A stretch of DNA of 56,391 bases, from positions 1-56,391 of the forward strand of contig CAYHWE010000002.1 of the NCBI GenBank assembly GCA_964360445.1, in the 5' to 3' direction. A model generated the notes under the pieces. That model saw nothing but the letters and a program-made list of their open reading frames with translations. It was not told where the DNA came from and did no database searches. Position numbers and translations under genes: made by a program. The DNA is from CAYHWE01 sp964360445 (lineage in GTDB: Bacteria > Patescibacteriota > Patescibacteriia > Patescibacteriales > JAKAJF01). The stretch's first letter is position 1, and every line of letters begins with the position of its first letter. This document shows, in pieces, positions 42,603-50,517 of the stretch.

Positions 42603-44693
42603 ATGTCTGACAACATCATTAAAAAACTGTTACAGCCGAGCGCAAAAGGCAAGGTTTGGAGGGCTTTTATCTTGATCATCTTACTTACTTTCATTGCCGG
42701 TTCGATTGTCGGCGGTTCTTATTACAACAAGGGCGTTGACAGTCTGGCGGTAAAGACTGACAACAAAATCAGATTGCCGCATATTAAGGAATATGATTTC
42801 AGATTAGGTTTAGATCTTTTGGGCGGAAGCAGATTGGTATACAAAGCTGATGTGTCTGCCGTGCCTAATAGCGACAGGACAAACGCTTTAGAGGGTGTGC
42901 GCGATGTGATCGAGCGCCGCGTCAATGTATTCGGCGTCAGCGAACCGATAGTCCAGACAAATAGATCGGGAGACGATTACAGGATCATTGTTGAATTAGC
43001 CGGGATCAAAGATGTTAATGAAGCGATCAAGATGATCGGTGAAACTCCGCTTTTGGAATTCAAAGAACAGAATACGGAAAAAAGAGAATTGACTCCTGAA
43101 GAAAAGAAGGAAATGGATGATTATAATAAAAAGGCTGAAGAGAGAGCGGCTACCGTTTTGGGCAAAGTCATATCAGGCGGAGATTTTTCCGCTTTGGCCA
43201 AGGAATTTTCAGAAGATGCGGCAACCAAGGATAACGGCGGAGATTTAGGCTGGATAACGGAAAAAGATAATTCGGAAATCGTAAAGATCGCCCAAAAATT
43301 GAAAAAGGGAGAAGCATCCAAGGAACTGAGCAAAGTTTCAACTGGATTTGAAATCGTAAAATTTGAAGATAAGAGGGTTAAAACGGATCCATTTAATGAT
43401 AAGAGCCAAGAAAAAGAAGTCAAAGCTTCGCATCTCCTGATTTGCTATAAAGATATCGAGGGATGCGAAAGCGGTCTGACAAAAGAAGAAGCTTACGCGA
43501 AGATAAAGAAATTGAAAGAGCAGGCAACGGCTAAAAATTTCAAAGAATTGGTCAAGGCGAATACGACTGAGCCGGGCGGAAAAGAAAGAAGCGGCGATCT
43601 GGGCTGGTTCGGAAAAGGCATGATGGTCAAACCGTTCGAAGATACCGCGTTTTCCATGCAGAAAGGAACAATTTCTTATGTCGTTGAAACGCAATTCGGT
43701 TACCATCTGATTTATAAGGAAGATGAGAAGTTGATCGAAGAATACAAAGTCAGGCATATCGCGGTCAAGACGAAAACCGCGGAAGATATCATCGGGATCC
43801 AGACAGACTGGAAGAATACTGAGCTGACCGGAAAGAATTTAAAGAAAGCGACTGTGCAATTCAATCCTCAGGATAACACTCCGGAAGTTTCTTTGGAGTT
43901 TGACGATGAAGGAGCGAAGATGTTCGAGGAAGTTACAGCCCGCAATATCGGCAATCCTGTCGCCATTTTCTTGGATAATTATCCGATCAGCACTCCGAAT
44001 GTGAATGAAAAGATTACCGGCGGAAAAGCGGTTATCTCGGGAAACTTTGACTTGAAGGAAGCAAAATTGTTGGCTCAAAGGCTGAACGCCGGCGCCCTGC
44101 CCGTCCCTATCTCTTTGGTCAACCAGCAGATAGTGGGAGCGACATTGGGACATGATTCTCTGCTCGCAAGCCTTAAGGCTGGCATCGTCGGTTTTATCCT
44201 GGTCGCCTTGTTCATGATCTTATTCTACAGATTGCCTGGGTTGATAGCTGTGTTCTCACTGGGAATTTATGGAGTTTTAGTGTTGGCGGTATTCAAGATT
44301 TTCTCAGTAACCTTGACTTTAGCCGGACTTGCCGGATTCATCCTGACCATCGGTATGGCCGTGGACGCAAATATTCTTATTTTTGCCAGGCTTAAAGAAG
44401 AGTTGCGCAAAGGCAAGCCGTTTGGCATGGCCCTAGAAGACGGCTTCCAGAGAGCTTGGCCATCGATCAGGGACAGTAATTCTTTCACGATCATCACCTC
44501 TATTATCCTGATCATGTTTACGACCAGCGTTGTCAAGGGATTTGCCGTTACCCTCATCATCGGCGTCATCATCTCGATGTTCTCGGCAATCGTCATTACG
44601 CGCAATTTCCTGAATTTGATTCCGATGGATTGGTTGGAAAGCAAAGGCTGGCTGATCGGCATGAGAAAAAAATCTTCAGAATTAGCTAAGTAA
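42603..44693 (+). CDS. secD: SecD with parvulin-like segments in its periplasmic domain
   Basis: The 696-residue SecD starts with a membrane helix (residues 19-40) and the conserved 'DFRLGLDLLGGSRLVY' (65-80). Five C-terminal helices follow with 'GMAVDANILIFAR' (584-596). Between residues 155 and 390, where the P1 head lies, are two parvulin/PpiC-like units: 165-256 ('GGDFSALAKEFSED', 'GGDLGW', 'STGFEIVKFED') and 272-372 ('KASHLLI', 'KNFKELVKANT', 'SGDLGWFGKGMMVKPFE', 'TQFGYHLI'). A third 'VRHIAVKT' strand begins near 383. SecD and SecF use the proton gradient to pull proteins out of SecYEG. The insert could isomerise or hold emerging prolines; this is inferred. SecF is ten bases behind. Confidence 0.93.
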   Translation: MSDNIIKKLLQPSAKGKVWRAFILIILLTFIAGSIVGGSYYNKGVDSLAVKTDNKIRLPHIKEYDFRLGLDLLGGSRLVYKADVSAVPNSDRTNALEGVRDVIERRVNVFGVSEPIVQTNRSGDDYRIIVELAGIKDVNEAIKMIGETPLLEFKEQNTEKRELTPEEKKEMDDYNKKAEERAATVLGKVISGGDFSALAKEFSEDAATKDNGGDLGWITEKDNSEIVKIAQKLKKGEASKELSKVSTGFEIVKFEDKRVKTDPFNDKSQEKEVKASHLLICYKDIEGCESGLTKEEAYAKIKKLKEQATAKNFKELVKANTTEPGGKERSGDLGWFGKGMMVKPFEDTAFSMQKGTISYVVETQFGYHLIYKEDEKLIEEYKVRHIAVKTKTAEDIIGIQTDWKNTELTGKNLKKATVQFNPQDNTPEVSLEFDDEGAKMFEEVTARNIGNPVAIFLDNYPISTPNVNEKITGGKAVISGNFDLKEAKLLAQRLNAGALPVPISLVNQQIVGATLGHDSLLASLKAGIVGFILVALFMILFYRLPGLIAVFSLGIYGVLVLAVFKIFSVTLTLAGLAGFILTIGMAVDANILIFARLKEELRKGKPFGMALEDGFQRAWPSIRDSNSFTIITSIILIMFTTSVVKGFAVTLIIGVIISMFSAIVITRNFLNLIPMDWLESKGWLIGMRKKSSELAK

Positions 44694-44703
44694 ATTTACA
44701 TCT

Positions 44704-45594
44704 ATGAATTATAAAATTATACAAAAGAAAGGTATTTGGCTCGCTATTTCAATCGTATTATTTATTGCGGCAGTAGCGGCTTTGGCGATGTGGGGATTGA
44801 AATTAGGCATCGATTATACTGGCGGAAGCATGCTTGAGGCCAGGTTTGAACAAAGACCGGATATGGCGACCATAGATAACAAGCTGGGAGATTTGAATTT
44901 GGGAAGCTTGGTGGCGCAGCCGGCAGGAGATAATGAGCTCACCTTGAGATTCCAGGATTCAACAGAAGAAAAACACCAGGCGGTCACATCAAGATTGAAA
45001 GAATTGGATAAGAATGTGGAAGAGATAAGCTTTGAATTCGTCGGTCCGTCGATCGGAGCCGAATTGAAGAAAAAGTCTATCAACGCTATTTTCTGGGTTT
45101 TATTGGCCGTAGTCATTTATATCAGCATCGCTTTCAAGAAAGTTTCCCGTCCGGTAGCGTCCTGGAAATACGGCGTTTCCGCTTTAGTGGCCATGTTTCA
45201 TGATGTCGTCATCACTTTAGGCGTGTTCGCCGTTTTGGGAAAATTTTACGGCACTGAAATCAATACATCATTCGTTGCGGCGATCCTGACAGTATTGGGT
45301 TATTCGATCCATGATACGATCGTGGTATTCGACCGCACAAGAGAAAATCTGCCGAAGAGCAATGAAGATTTTGAGGGAACAGTCAATGCCAGCGTCAATC
45401 AGACTTTAGGACGTTCTATTAACACTTCTTTGACTTCGCTTCTAGCGCTTCTGGCCGTGGTGTTATTCGGCGGAGAATCAATAAGACCTTTTGCCTTGGC
45501 TCTGACTATCGGTATCTTCATCGGCACATATTCATCAATTTTCGTAGCGTCTCCTTTGCTTGTCGTGTGGGAAAAATTAGGCAGAAAAGTTTAA
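44704..45594 (+). CDS. secF: SecF
   Basis: The 296-residue protein has the SecF signs: 'LGIDYTGGSMLEARF', 'FVGPSIGAELKKKSINAIFW', 'MFHDVVITLGVFAVLG' and 'YSIHDTIVVFDRTREN'. It forms the membrane complex with SecD. Six membrane segments are visible and the size is normal. The terminator at 45615 follows. Confidence 0.95.
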   Translation: MNYKIIQKKGIWLAISIVLFIAAVAALAMWGLKLGIDYTGGSMLEARFEQRPDMATIDNKLGDLNLGSLVAQPAGDNELTLRFQDSTEEKHQAVTSRLKELDKNVEEISFEFVGPSIGAELKKKSINAIFWVLLAVVIYISIAFKKVSRPVASWKYGVSALVAMFHDVVITLGVFAVLGKFYGTEINTSFVAAILTVLGYSIHDTIVVFDRTRENLPKSNEDFEGTVNASVNQTLGRSINTSLTSLLALLAVVLFGGESIRPFALALTIGIFIGTYSSIFVASPLLVVWEKLGRKV

Positions 45595-45614
45595 CGGATT
45601 TGTTTAGTTTTTCT

Positions 45615-45652
45615 AAAAAAAGAGGCGGGCCATTATGGCTCCGCCTTTTTGC
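45615..45652. terminator. Bidirectional terminator between secF and the minus-strand gene
   Basis: AGGCGG (45623-45628) pairs with CCGCCT (45641-45646), with an inner GG-CC pair, flanked by an A run and a T run. It can serve both convergent genes. Confidence 0.82.
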
Positions 45653-45983
45653 TTTCCTCGGGATGGAACATTAAGATTGTTTCCCCCATCCCTTTGCACA
45701 TATTGCTGAACGACTTTATTTCTTCCTTTCCGTCATTCAGGCTGTTGCAGATGATCATCATCAGGTCCATCAGTGAAGAATACTGTGGGTGCTGCGTGTA
45801 TTTTCCCAGGAAGACCGAAGCAGCTTTTTCAAAGAGATAGCGCGGAGATGCTACTTTATCGTAGTTAGCTTCTCCAGCCAAGAGAAGCAGGCCACCGGCT
45901 GCTTTTTCGGCTGTTGTTCCCTCAAGTTTCTTTAATATTTCTTTTATTTGCAGCTCTGTTCCACTCAGTCTGTTATTGTGCAT
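45633..45983 (-). CDS. Small helical protein of unknown function
   Basis: The 116-residue protein is not recognised. It is mostly helical, with 'GTELQIKEILKKLEGTTAEKAAGG' style amphipathic stretches and no membrane segment. It has its own promoter and a strong Shine-Dalgarno (GGAGGT). The ATG at 45983 is seven bases behind GGAGG and is preferred over the adjacent ATG at 45986. It is opposite in strand to secF and proS. Confidence 0.65.
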   Translation of the reverse strand: MHNNRLSGTELQIKEILKKLEGTTAEKAAGGLLLLAGEANYDKVASPRYLFEKAASVFLGKYTQHPQYSSLMDLMMIICNSLNDGKEEIKSFSNMCKGMGETILMFHPEESKKAEP

Positions 45984-46024
45984 CATCGTACCTCCGTATT
46001 CATTATTTTTTGAACTGACATTTT

Positions 46025-46053
46025 AATATACCAAATAATCCCGTTTATGTCAA
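46025..46053 (-). promoter_or_regulatory. Promoter of the minus-strand small gene
   Basis: TTGACA (46048-46053, minus strand) and TATATT (46025-46030) are 17 bases apart, an almost perfect sigma-70 site with a leader of about 35 bases. Confidence 0.8.
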
Positions 46054-46107
46054 ACCGTAAATATGATTTATGTCATATATTAGCCTAAAATATAAAAAAT
46101 ATTTCTT

Positions 46108-46136
46108 TTGACAGTTGATTTTATATAGGGTAAAAT
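46108..46136 (+). promoter_or_regulatory. proS promoter (near-leaderless start)
   Basis: TTGACA (46108-46113) and TAAAAT (46131-46136) are 17 bases apart. RNA would start near 46143, two bases from the ATG at 46145. The TTG at 46115 is inside this promoter and cannot be the start. Confidence 0.82.
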
Positions 46137-46144
46137 CTATTTAT

Positions 46145-47386
46145 ATGCGACAATCAAAACTTTTTACTAAAACAATAAAAGAATTGCCAAAAGATGAGGT
46201 GAGTTATAACGCTCAAGCCTTGATCAGGGCCGGATTCATAGACAAGCTGATGGCAGGGGTCTATACGATCATGCCGTTGGGATTACGGGTAATCAATAAA
46301 ATTGAAAATATCGTAAGGGAGGAAATCAATGCTATCGACGGCCAGGAAATTTTCATGCCGTCACTCCAGCCAAAAGAAAATTGGACTAAGACCGGAAGAT
46401 GGGAGCATATGGATGATTTATATAAAGTTAAGGATGCGAGTGAAAGAGAGTTTGCGCTCGGTCCAACCCATGAAGAAATTGTCGTGCCTTTGGTTAAAAA
46501 GTTTGCCCAATCTTATAAAGACTTTCCGTTCGCGGCTTACCAGTTCCAGAATAAATTTCGCATGGAATTGCGCGCCAAGTCTGGCATTTTGCGCGGACGC
46601 GAATTTATAATGAAAGATCTTTATTCTTTTCACCTAGCAGAGGAAAATTTGGACGCTTATTATGAAAAAGCGAAACAGGCTTATTTCAGGATATTTGAAA
46701 GGGCAGGGCTCAAGAAAAAAACTTTTTTGACTTTCGCTTCTGGAGGCTCTTTTTCTAAATATTCACATGAATTCCAGACCGTAACTTTAGCCGGTGAGGA
46801 TATTATTTATATCTGCGATAAATGCGATTTGGCCGTTAATAAGGAGATAAAAGATGAAACCGAAAAATGCCCCGGCTGCGGCGGCGCTGATTTCCGTGAA
46901 GAAAAATCGATCGAGGTCGGCAATATTTTCAAATTGATGAATAAGTTCACCAAACCTTTTGATTTCAGCGTGAATGATGAAAAGGGAGAAAAGAGGGAAG
47001 TGATCATGGGTTGCTATGGCATCGGATTGGGAAGATTGATGGGTACGGTTGTAGAAGTGCATCATGATGACAAGGGCATGGTTTGGCCGGAAGAGATCGC
47101 GCCATTCCGCGTGCATTTAGTCGAGGTGAAGAGCAAGGATGAAAAGGTGAAAAAAGAAGCAGAAGCGATTTATGACCAGTTAATAGAAAATGGCATCGAA
47201 GTGCTTTATGACGACCGTGAAATCGGCGCGGGTCAGAAATTTGCAGATGCTGATCTTATTGGTTGCCCGTTCAGGGTTGTGGTGAGTGAAAAAACGTTAG
47301 CGGAAAATAGCGTTGAAATAAAAAAGAGAAATGAGGATAAAGCGGAATTGGTAAAAGTAAAAGATGTAATTAAAAACCTGAAGTAA
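46145..47386 (+). CDS. proS: Proline-tRNA ligase, short form without the editing insertion
   Basis: The 413-residue enzyme has class II motif 1 ('GVYTIMPLGLRVINKIENIV'), motif 2 ('FRMELRAKSGILRGREFIMKD') and motif 3 ('GCYGIGLGRLMGTVVE'), then an anticodon-binding domain ('VEVKSKDEKVKKEA'). The bacterial INS editing domain, which removes Ala from tRNA-Pro, is missing; in its place is a short zinc-ribbon pair ('CDKC' and 'CPGC'). It is about 150 residues shorter than usual bacterial ProRS. This is a known small form, but it means no cis-editing. The ATG at 46145 fits the promoter. Confidence 0.93.
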   Translation: MRQSKLFTKTIKELPKDEVSYNAQALIRAGFIDKLMAGVYTIMPLGLRVINKIENIVREEINAIDGQEIFMPSLQPKENWTKTGRWEHMDDLYKVKDASEREFALGPTHEEIVVPLVKKFAQSYKDFPFAAYQFQNKFRMELRAKSGILRGREFIMKDLYSFHLAEENLDAYYEKAKQAYFRIFERAGLKKKTFLTFASGGSFSKYSHEFQTVTLAGEDIIYICDKCDLAVNKEIKDETEKCPGCGGADFREEKSIEVGNIFKLMNKFTKPFDFSVNDEKGEKREVIMGCYGIGLGRLMGTVVEVHHDDKGMVWPEEIAPFRVHLVEVKSKDEKVKKEAEAIYDQLIENGIEVLYDDREIGAGQKFADADLIGCPFRVVVSEKTLAENSVEIKKRNEDKAELVKVKDVIKNLK

Positions 47387-47393
47387 GATTTAT

Positions 47394-47569
47394 TGTCATT
47401 GTGAGGAGCGAAGCTCCTATTGTCATTCCCGACTACGATCGGGAATCCAGGGGTAATCAGTAATAAGGTAATTTTTTACGAAGATTCTAGAAATAGATTC
47501 CTTGAAATTTGTATGAATATTCGCCTTCCCACTGACCAACCCTGGATCCCCGCTTTCGCGAGGATGACA
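47394..47569. repeat. Nested inverted repeats of the TGTCATTCCCG and TGTCATTGTGAGGAG families
   Basis: A left arm TGTCATTGTGAGGAGCGAAGC (47394) is followed by TGTCATTCCCGACTACG...GGGAATCCAG (47421-47450). The right arm ends CGCGAGGATGACA at 47569 and its CCTGGATCC complements the inner left arm. The first arm matches the repeat at 39665. It fills the gap between proS and csaA and has no coding potential. Confidence 0.7.
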
Positions 47570-47596
47570 GATTAAGTTGTCCGCGATAAAAATTAT

Positions 47597-47929
47597 ATGG
47601 CAACAATTGATGACTTTCAAAAATTAGACATAAGGGTCGGGCGGATTATTGAAATTGAAGATTTTCCGGAAGCCAGAAAGCCGTCCTATAAATTACAAAT
47701 TGATTTAGGACCAGAAATCGGCATTAAAAAATCATGCGCACAATTGCCAAAAAATTATTCCAAGGAGGATTTGAAGAATAAAGTGGTTTTGTGTGTTGTA
47801 AATTTTCCGCCGAGACAAATCGGCCCAGCCGTTTCAGAAGTTTTGACCTTAGGTGTGCCAGATGGAAGAGGGGAATGTTTTTTAATAACACCTGACCGTG
47901 AAGTGCCATTGGGAGGAAGATTGTATTAA
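47597..47929 (+). CDS. csaA: CsaA-like tRNA-binding-domain protein
   Basis: The 110-residue protein is a single tRNA-binding (EMAP/OB-fold) domain: 'FQKLDIRVGRIIEIEDFPEARKP', 'QLPKNYSKEDLKNKVVLCVVNFPPRQIGP' and 'VLTLGVPDGRGECFLITPD'. CsaA is a small export-related chaperone that binds tRNA. Its size and sequence match CsaA. It is separated from mreB by 57 bases of AT-rich DNA. Confidence 0.9.
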   Translation: MATIDDFQKLDIRVGRIIEIEDFPEARKPSYKLQIDLGPEIGIKKSCAQLPKNYSKEDLKNKVVLCVVNFPPRQIGPAVSEVLTLGVPDGRGECFLITPDREVPLGGRLY

Positions 47930-47986
47930 TTTTTGATTTTTGAATTGTAATTTTGACTTTTGATTTTTGCATTTTGAATTAATTTA

Positions 47987-49030
47987 ATGTTCAATAAATT
48001 TTTAGGAAAATTCAGCAAGGACTTAGGCATTGATTTGGGTACGACGAGCACCTTGGTTTATGTCCAAGATAAAGGCATTATCATAAATGAGCCTTCGGTT
48101 GTTGCCGTCAATATGCGCACCGATGAGATTTTGGCTGTCGGCGAGGAGGCTAAAAAGATGGTGGGAAAAACTCCCGGACATATCCACGCTGTCAGACCTT
48201 TGGTTGACGGGGTTATTTCCGATTTTGAAGTAACGGAAAAAATGCTTAAATATTTCATCGATAAAGTCCATAATGAAAGTTTTACTTTGATCCCGAGGCC
48301 GCGTGTTGTCATCGGCATCCCTTTGGATATCACTGAAGTGGAAAAAAAGGCGGTAGAAGATGCGGCCAAATCAGCCGGCGCCCGCCAGATATATCTGATC
48401 GAGGAATCGATGGCGGCGGCAATCGGCGCGAGGCTGCCGGTAACCGAAGCGACTGCTAACATGGTTGTTGATATCGGCGGCGGTACGACTGAGATCGCGG
48501 TCATTTCTTTGGGCGGAACCGTAACCTGGAAAACATTGCGCATCGCCGGGAATGAATTGAATAACAATGTGATGCAATATGTCCGCGAAGAATTCAATAT
48601 GCTGATCGGCGAACAGCTTGCCGAAAGCGTTAAGATAAAGATCGGGTCAGCGTCTCCGCTGAAAGAACCGATGGAAATGCAGATCAGGGGAAGGGATCTT
48701 ATCAACGGCTTGCCGAAAGCTATCGTCATCAATGATAGCCAGGTAAGAGAAGCGATTTCAAAAACGATCAATATCATCATAGAGAATATTAAGATAACAT
48801 TGGAAACCACTCCGCCGGAATTGGTGGCGGATATTTATGAACACGGAATTGTCCTTACCGGGGGCGGGGCGCTTCTCCGCAATTTAGACAAAGAAATCGC
48901 CCAGGCCACGAAAATCCCGGTCAGGGTCGCGGACGATCCTCTGACCTGCGTCGTGCGCGGAACCGGAATTCTACTTTCCGACCATGAATTGCTGCATAAG
49001 GTCTTATCTCCCGGAACAGAGGAGTTATAG
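47987..49030 (+). CDS. mreB: Cell-shape actin homologue MreB
   Basis: The 347-residue protein has the actin-family signs: 'DLGIDLGTTSTLVYVQDKG', 'VDIGGGTTEIAVISLGG', 'IEESMAAAIGARLPV' and 'HGIVLTGGGALLRNLD'. MreB polymers guide lateral wall synthesis. MreC, MreD and PBP2 follow, the usual order. The cell is thus likely to be rod-shaped. Confidence 0.97.
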   Translation: MFNKFLGKFSKDLGIDLGTTSTLVYVQDKGIIINEPSVVAVNMRTDEILAVGEEAKKMVGKTPGHIHAVRPLVDGVISDFEVTEKMLKYFIDKVHNESFTLIPRPRVVIGIPLDITEVEKKAVEDAAKSAGARQIYLIEESMAAAIGARLPVTEATANMVVDIGGGTTEIAVISLGGTVTWKTLRIAGNELNNNVMQYVREEFNMLIGEQLAESVKIKIGSASPLKEPMEMQIRGRDLINGLPKAIVINDSQVREAISKTINIIIENIKITLETTPPELVADIYEHGIVLTGGGALLRNLDKEIAQATKIPVRVADDPLTCVVRGTGILLSDHELLHKVLSPGTEEL

Positions 49031-49158
49031 AGATTAATGATTAGGAAAAATCAATCCGAATACAATCGTCCATTAACTCATTACTGATCACTAGCGACAG
49101 CTTGTATCGTATCCATTTGTTATCAGTTTGTATTTATCGTGATCATGATATTAAAGAT

Positions 49159-49968
49159 ATGCCGAAAGTAAATCATATAAAATTATTATTTTTCGTGGCA
49201 GCGGTAGTGCTGCTTATTTTTTTGCATTATCTGAAAGTTTTGGCTCCGGTTGAGAATTTTTTCGTAAGAATGACCAGTCCGATCTTTTCCGGATTCTATC
49301 TGGCCAGCTCATATCTGCGCAATGCCTATGACGAGCAGGCCGGCAGGACTAATCTGGCCGATGAGAATAAAAGATTGGAAGAGCAGGTCAACGGCCTGAC
49401 GGATGAGAATGTGAAACTGAAAATACTGGAAGAGGAAAATAAGATATTGCGCGACCAGCTGGGATTTTTTTCCGGCTATGAAAAAAAATATCTGATAAGC
49501 GATGTCGTGTCGAGAAGCGGATTCGATTCCTCAAGGCCGAATCAGACCCTTATTATCGGCAAGGGCGAGCGGGACGGATTAAGGCCGGGACTGGCGGTAT
49601 TGGGCGGCCGGGGGATCGTAATCGGAAAAATAGTTTCAACCAAGGATCATCTGTCGGAAATATGCCTGACCGTCAATCCGGAATGCAAGCTGGCGGCTGC
49701 CATCCAGAATGAAGATAAGACGAGCGGAATCGCCCAGGGGGATCTCGGGCTGACGATCAAGATGAGCTTTATCCCGCAGACAAAAAAGATAGAAGAAGGG
49801 GATACGGTCATAACTTCCGGCCTGGAGCAGGATATCCCCAAGGGGCTGGTAATCGGCTCGGTATCACAGGTTCACAAAGAAAATAATGAATTATGGCAGA
49901 ATGCGATCATTGAGCCATTGATTGATTTCAATGACATGACGATCGTGTCTGTCCTGCTTCCAAACTGA
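49159..49968 (+). CDS. mreC: Cell-shape protein MreC
   Basis: The 269-residue protein has one N-terminal membrane helix ('LLFFVAAVVLLIFLHYL'), then a coiled coil ('NKRLEEQVNGLTDENVKLKI'), then two beta barrels ('VSRSGFDSSRPNQTLIIGKG', 'VITSGLEQDIPKGLVIGSV'). MreC links MreB with PBP2 across the membrane. The ATG at 49159 gives a normal start with the basic residues before the helix; the earlier in-frame start at 49102 adds an unusual extension. It overlaps mreD by one base (TGATG). Confidence 0.93.
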   Translation: MPKVNHIKLLFFVAAVVLLIFLHYLKVLAPVENFFVRMTSPIFSGFYLASSYLRNAYDEQAGRTNLADENKRLEEQVNGLTDENVKLKILEEENKILRDQLGFFSGYEKKYLISDVVSRSGFDSSRPNQTLIIGKGERDGLRPGLAVLGGRGIVIGKIVSTKDHLSEICLTVNPECKLAAAIQNEDKTSGIAQGDLGLTIKMSFIPQTKKIEEGDTVITSGLEQDIPKGLVIGSVSQVHKENNELWQNAIIEPLIDFNDMTIVSVLLPN

Positions 49969-50513
49969 TGTACGGCAAAATAATCTTAAATATTTTTTTC
50001 TCCATTTTTTTGGTAGCTATGCAGCTCTCTTTCGTCAGCGGCCTGCCGTCTGTTTTTAGTAATGTGAATCTCGTCCTTGTTTCGTTGATTTTCATACTGG
50101 CCGTGGGAGATCTTAAATTTTCCATCTGGTGGGTCGCCGGCACCGGACTTTTGATGGATGTTTTTTCCTTTCTGCCGTTCGGCACTTATTTATTGAGTCT
50201 GGCCGCGATCGCGTTATTGATCGATTTGTTCCTGAAAAGGCTTTTCACTAACCGCTCTCTTTATACTTTTTTAGCCTTAACCGCTATTGCTACAGTCAGT
50301 TGCAGCCTGTTCGTAAAATCGGCGAGCTATCTTATGCATTTTTTCAGCAGAGACGGATACCTCCTGATCCTGAGCAGGAAATTTTTTATGAATGAGCTGG
50401 ATCAGCTTGTTTTGAATCTGATATTGGTGGCTGTAATATTTTATTTTTTCAATATTTTAAGCATAAAATTAAAGCCGGTGTTTTTGATGAAAGGGGGACG
50501 GCTCCATAAATAA
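49968..50513 (+). CDS. mreD: Rod-shape protein MreD
   Basis: The 181-residue protein has five hydrophobic segments and the MreD order: 'IILNIFFSIFLVAMQLSFV' and 'GLLMDVFSFLPFGTYLL'. MreD is a membrane partner of MreC and PBP2. It overlaps mreC by one base and ends five bases before the PBP2 gene, as in a compact mre operon. Confidence 0.9.
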   Translation: MYGKIILNIFFSIFLVAMQLSFVSGLPSVFSNVNLVLVSLIFILAVGDLKFSIWWVAGTGLLMDVFSFLPFGTYLLSLAAIALLIDLFLKRLFTNRSLYTFLALTAIATVSCSLFVKSASYLMHFFSRDGYLLILSRKFFMNELDQLVLNLILVAVIFYFFNILSIKLKPVFLMKGGRLHK

Positions 50514-50517
50514 TCAA

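Noticed and set aside
46115..46144. TTG start 30 bases upstream for proS
   Set aside because: It lies between the -35 and -10 boxes, so it would not be in the transcript.
39665..47569. CRISPR array
   Set aside because: The repeats are inverted and not direct, spacers are missing and no cas gene is present.
48058..48810. Long open frame on the minus strand opposite mreB (about 250 codons)
   Set aside because: It is the mirror of a conserved coding gene and gives no recognisable protein; the plus-strand MreB explains it.
49102..49158. Upstream start for mreC
   Set aside because: It adds an unusual, cysteine-bearing extension before the membrane helix; the ATG at 49159 gives the usual MreC start.
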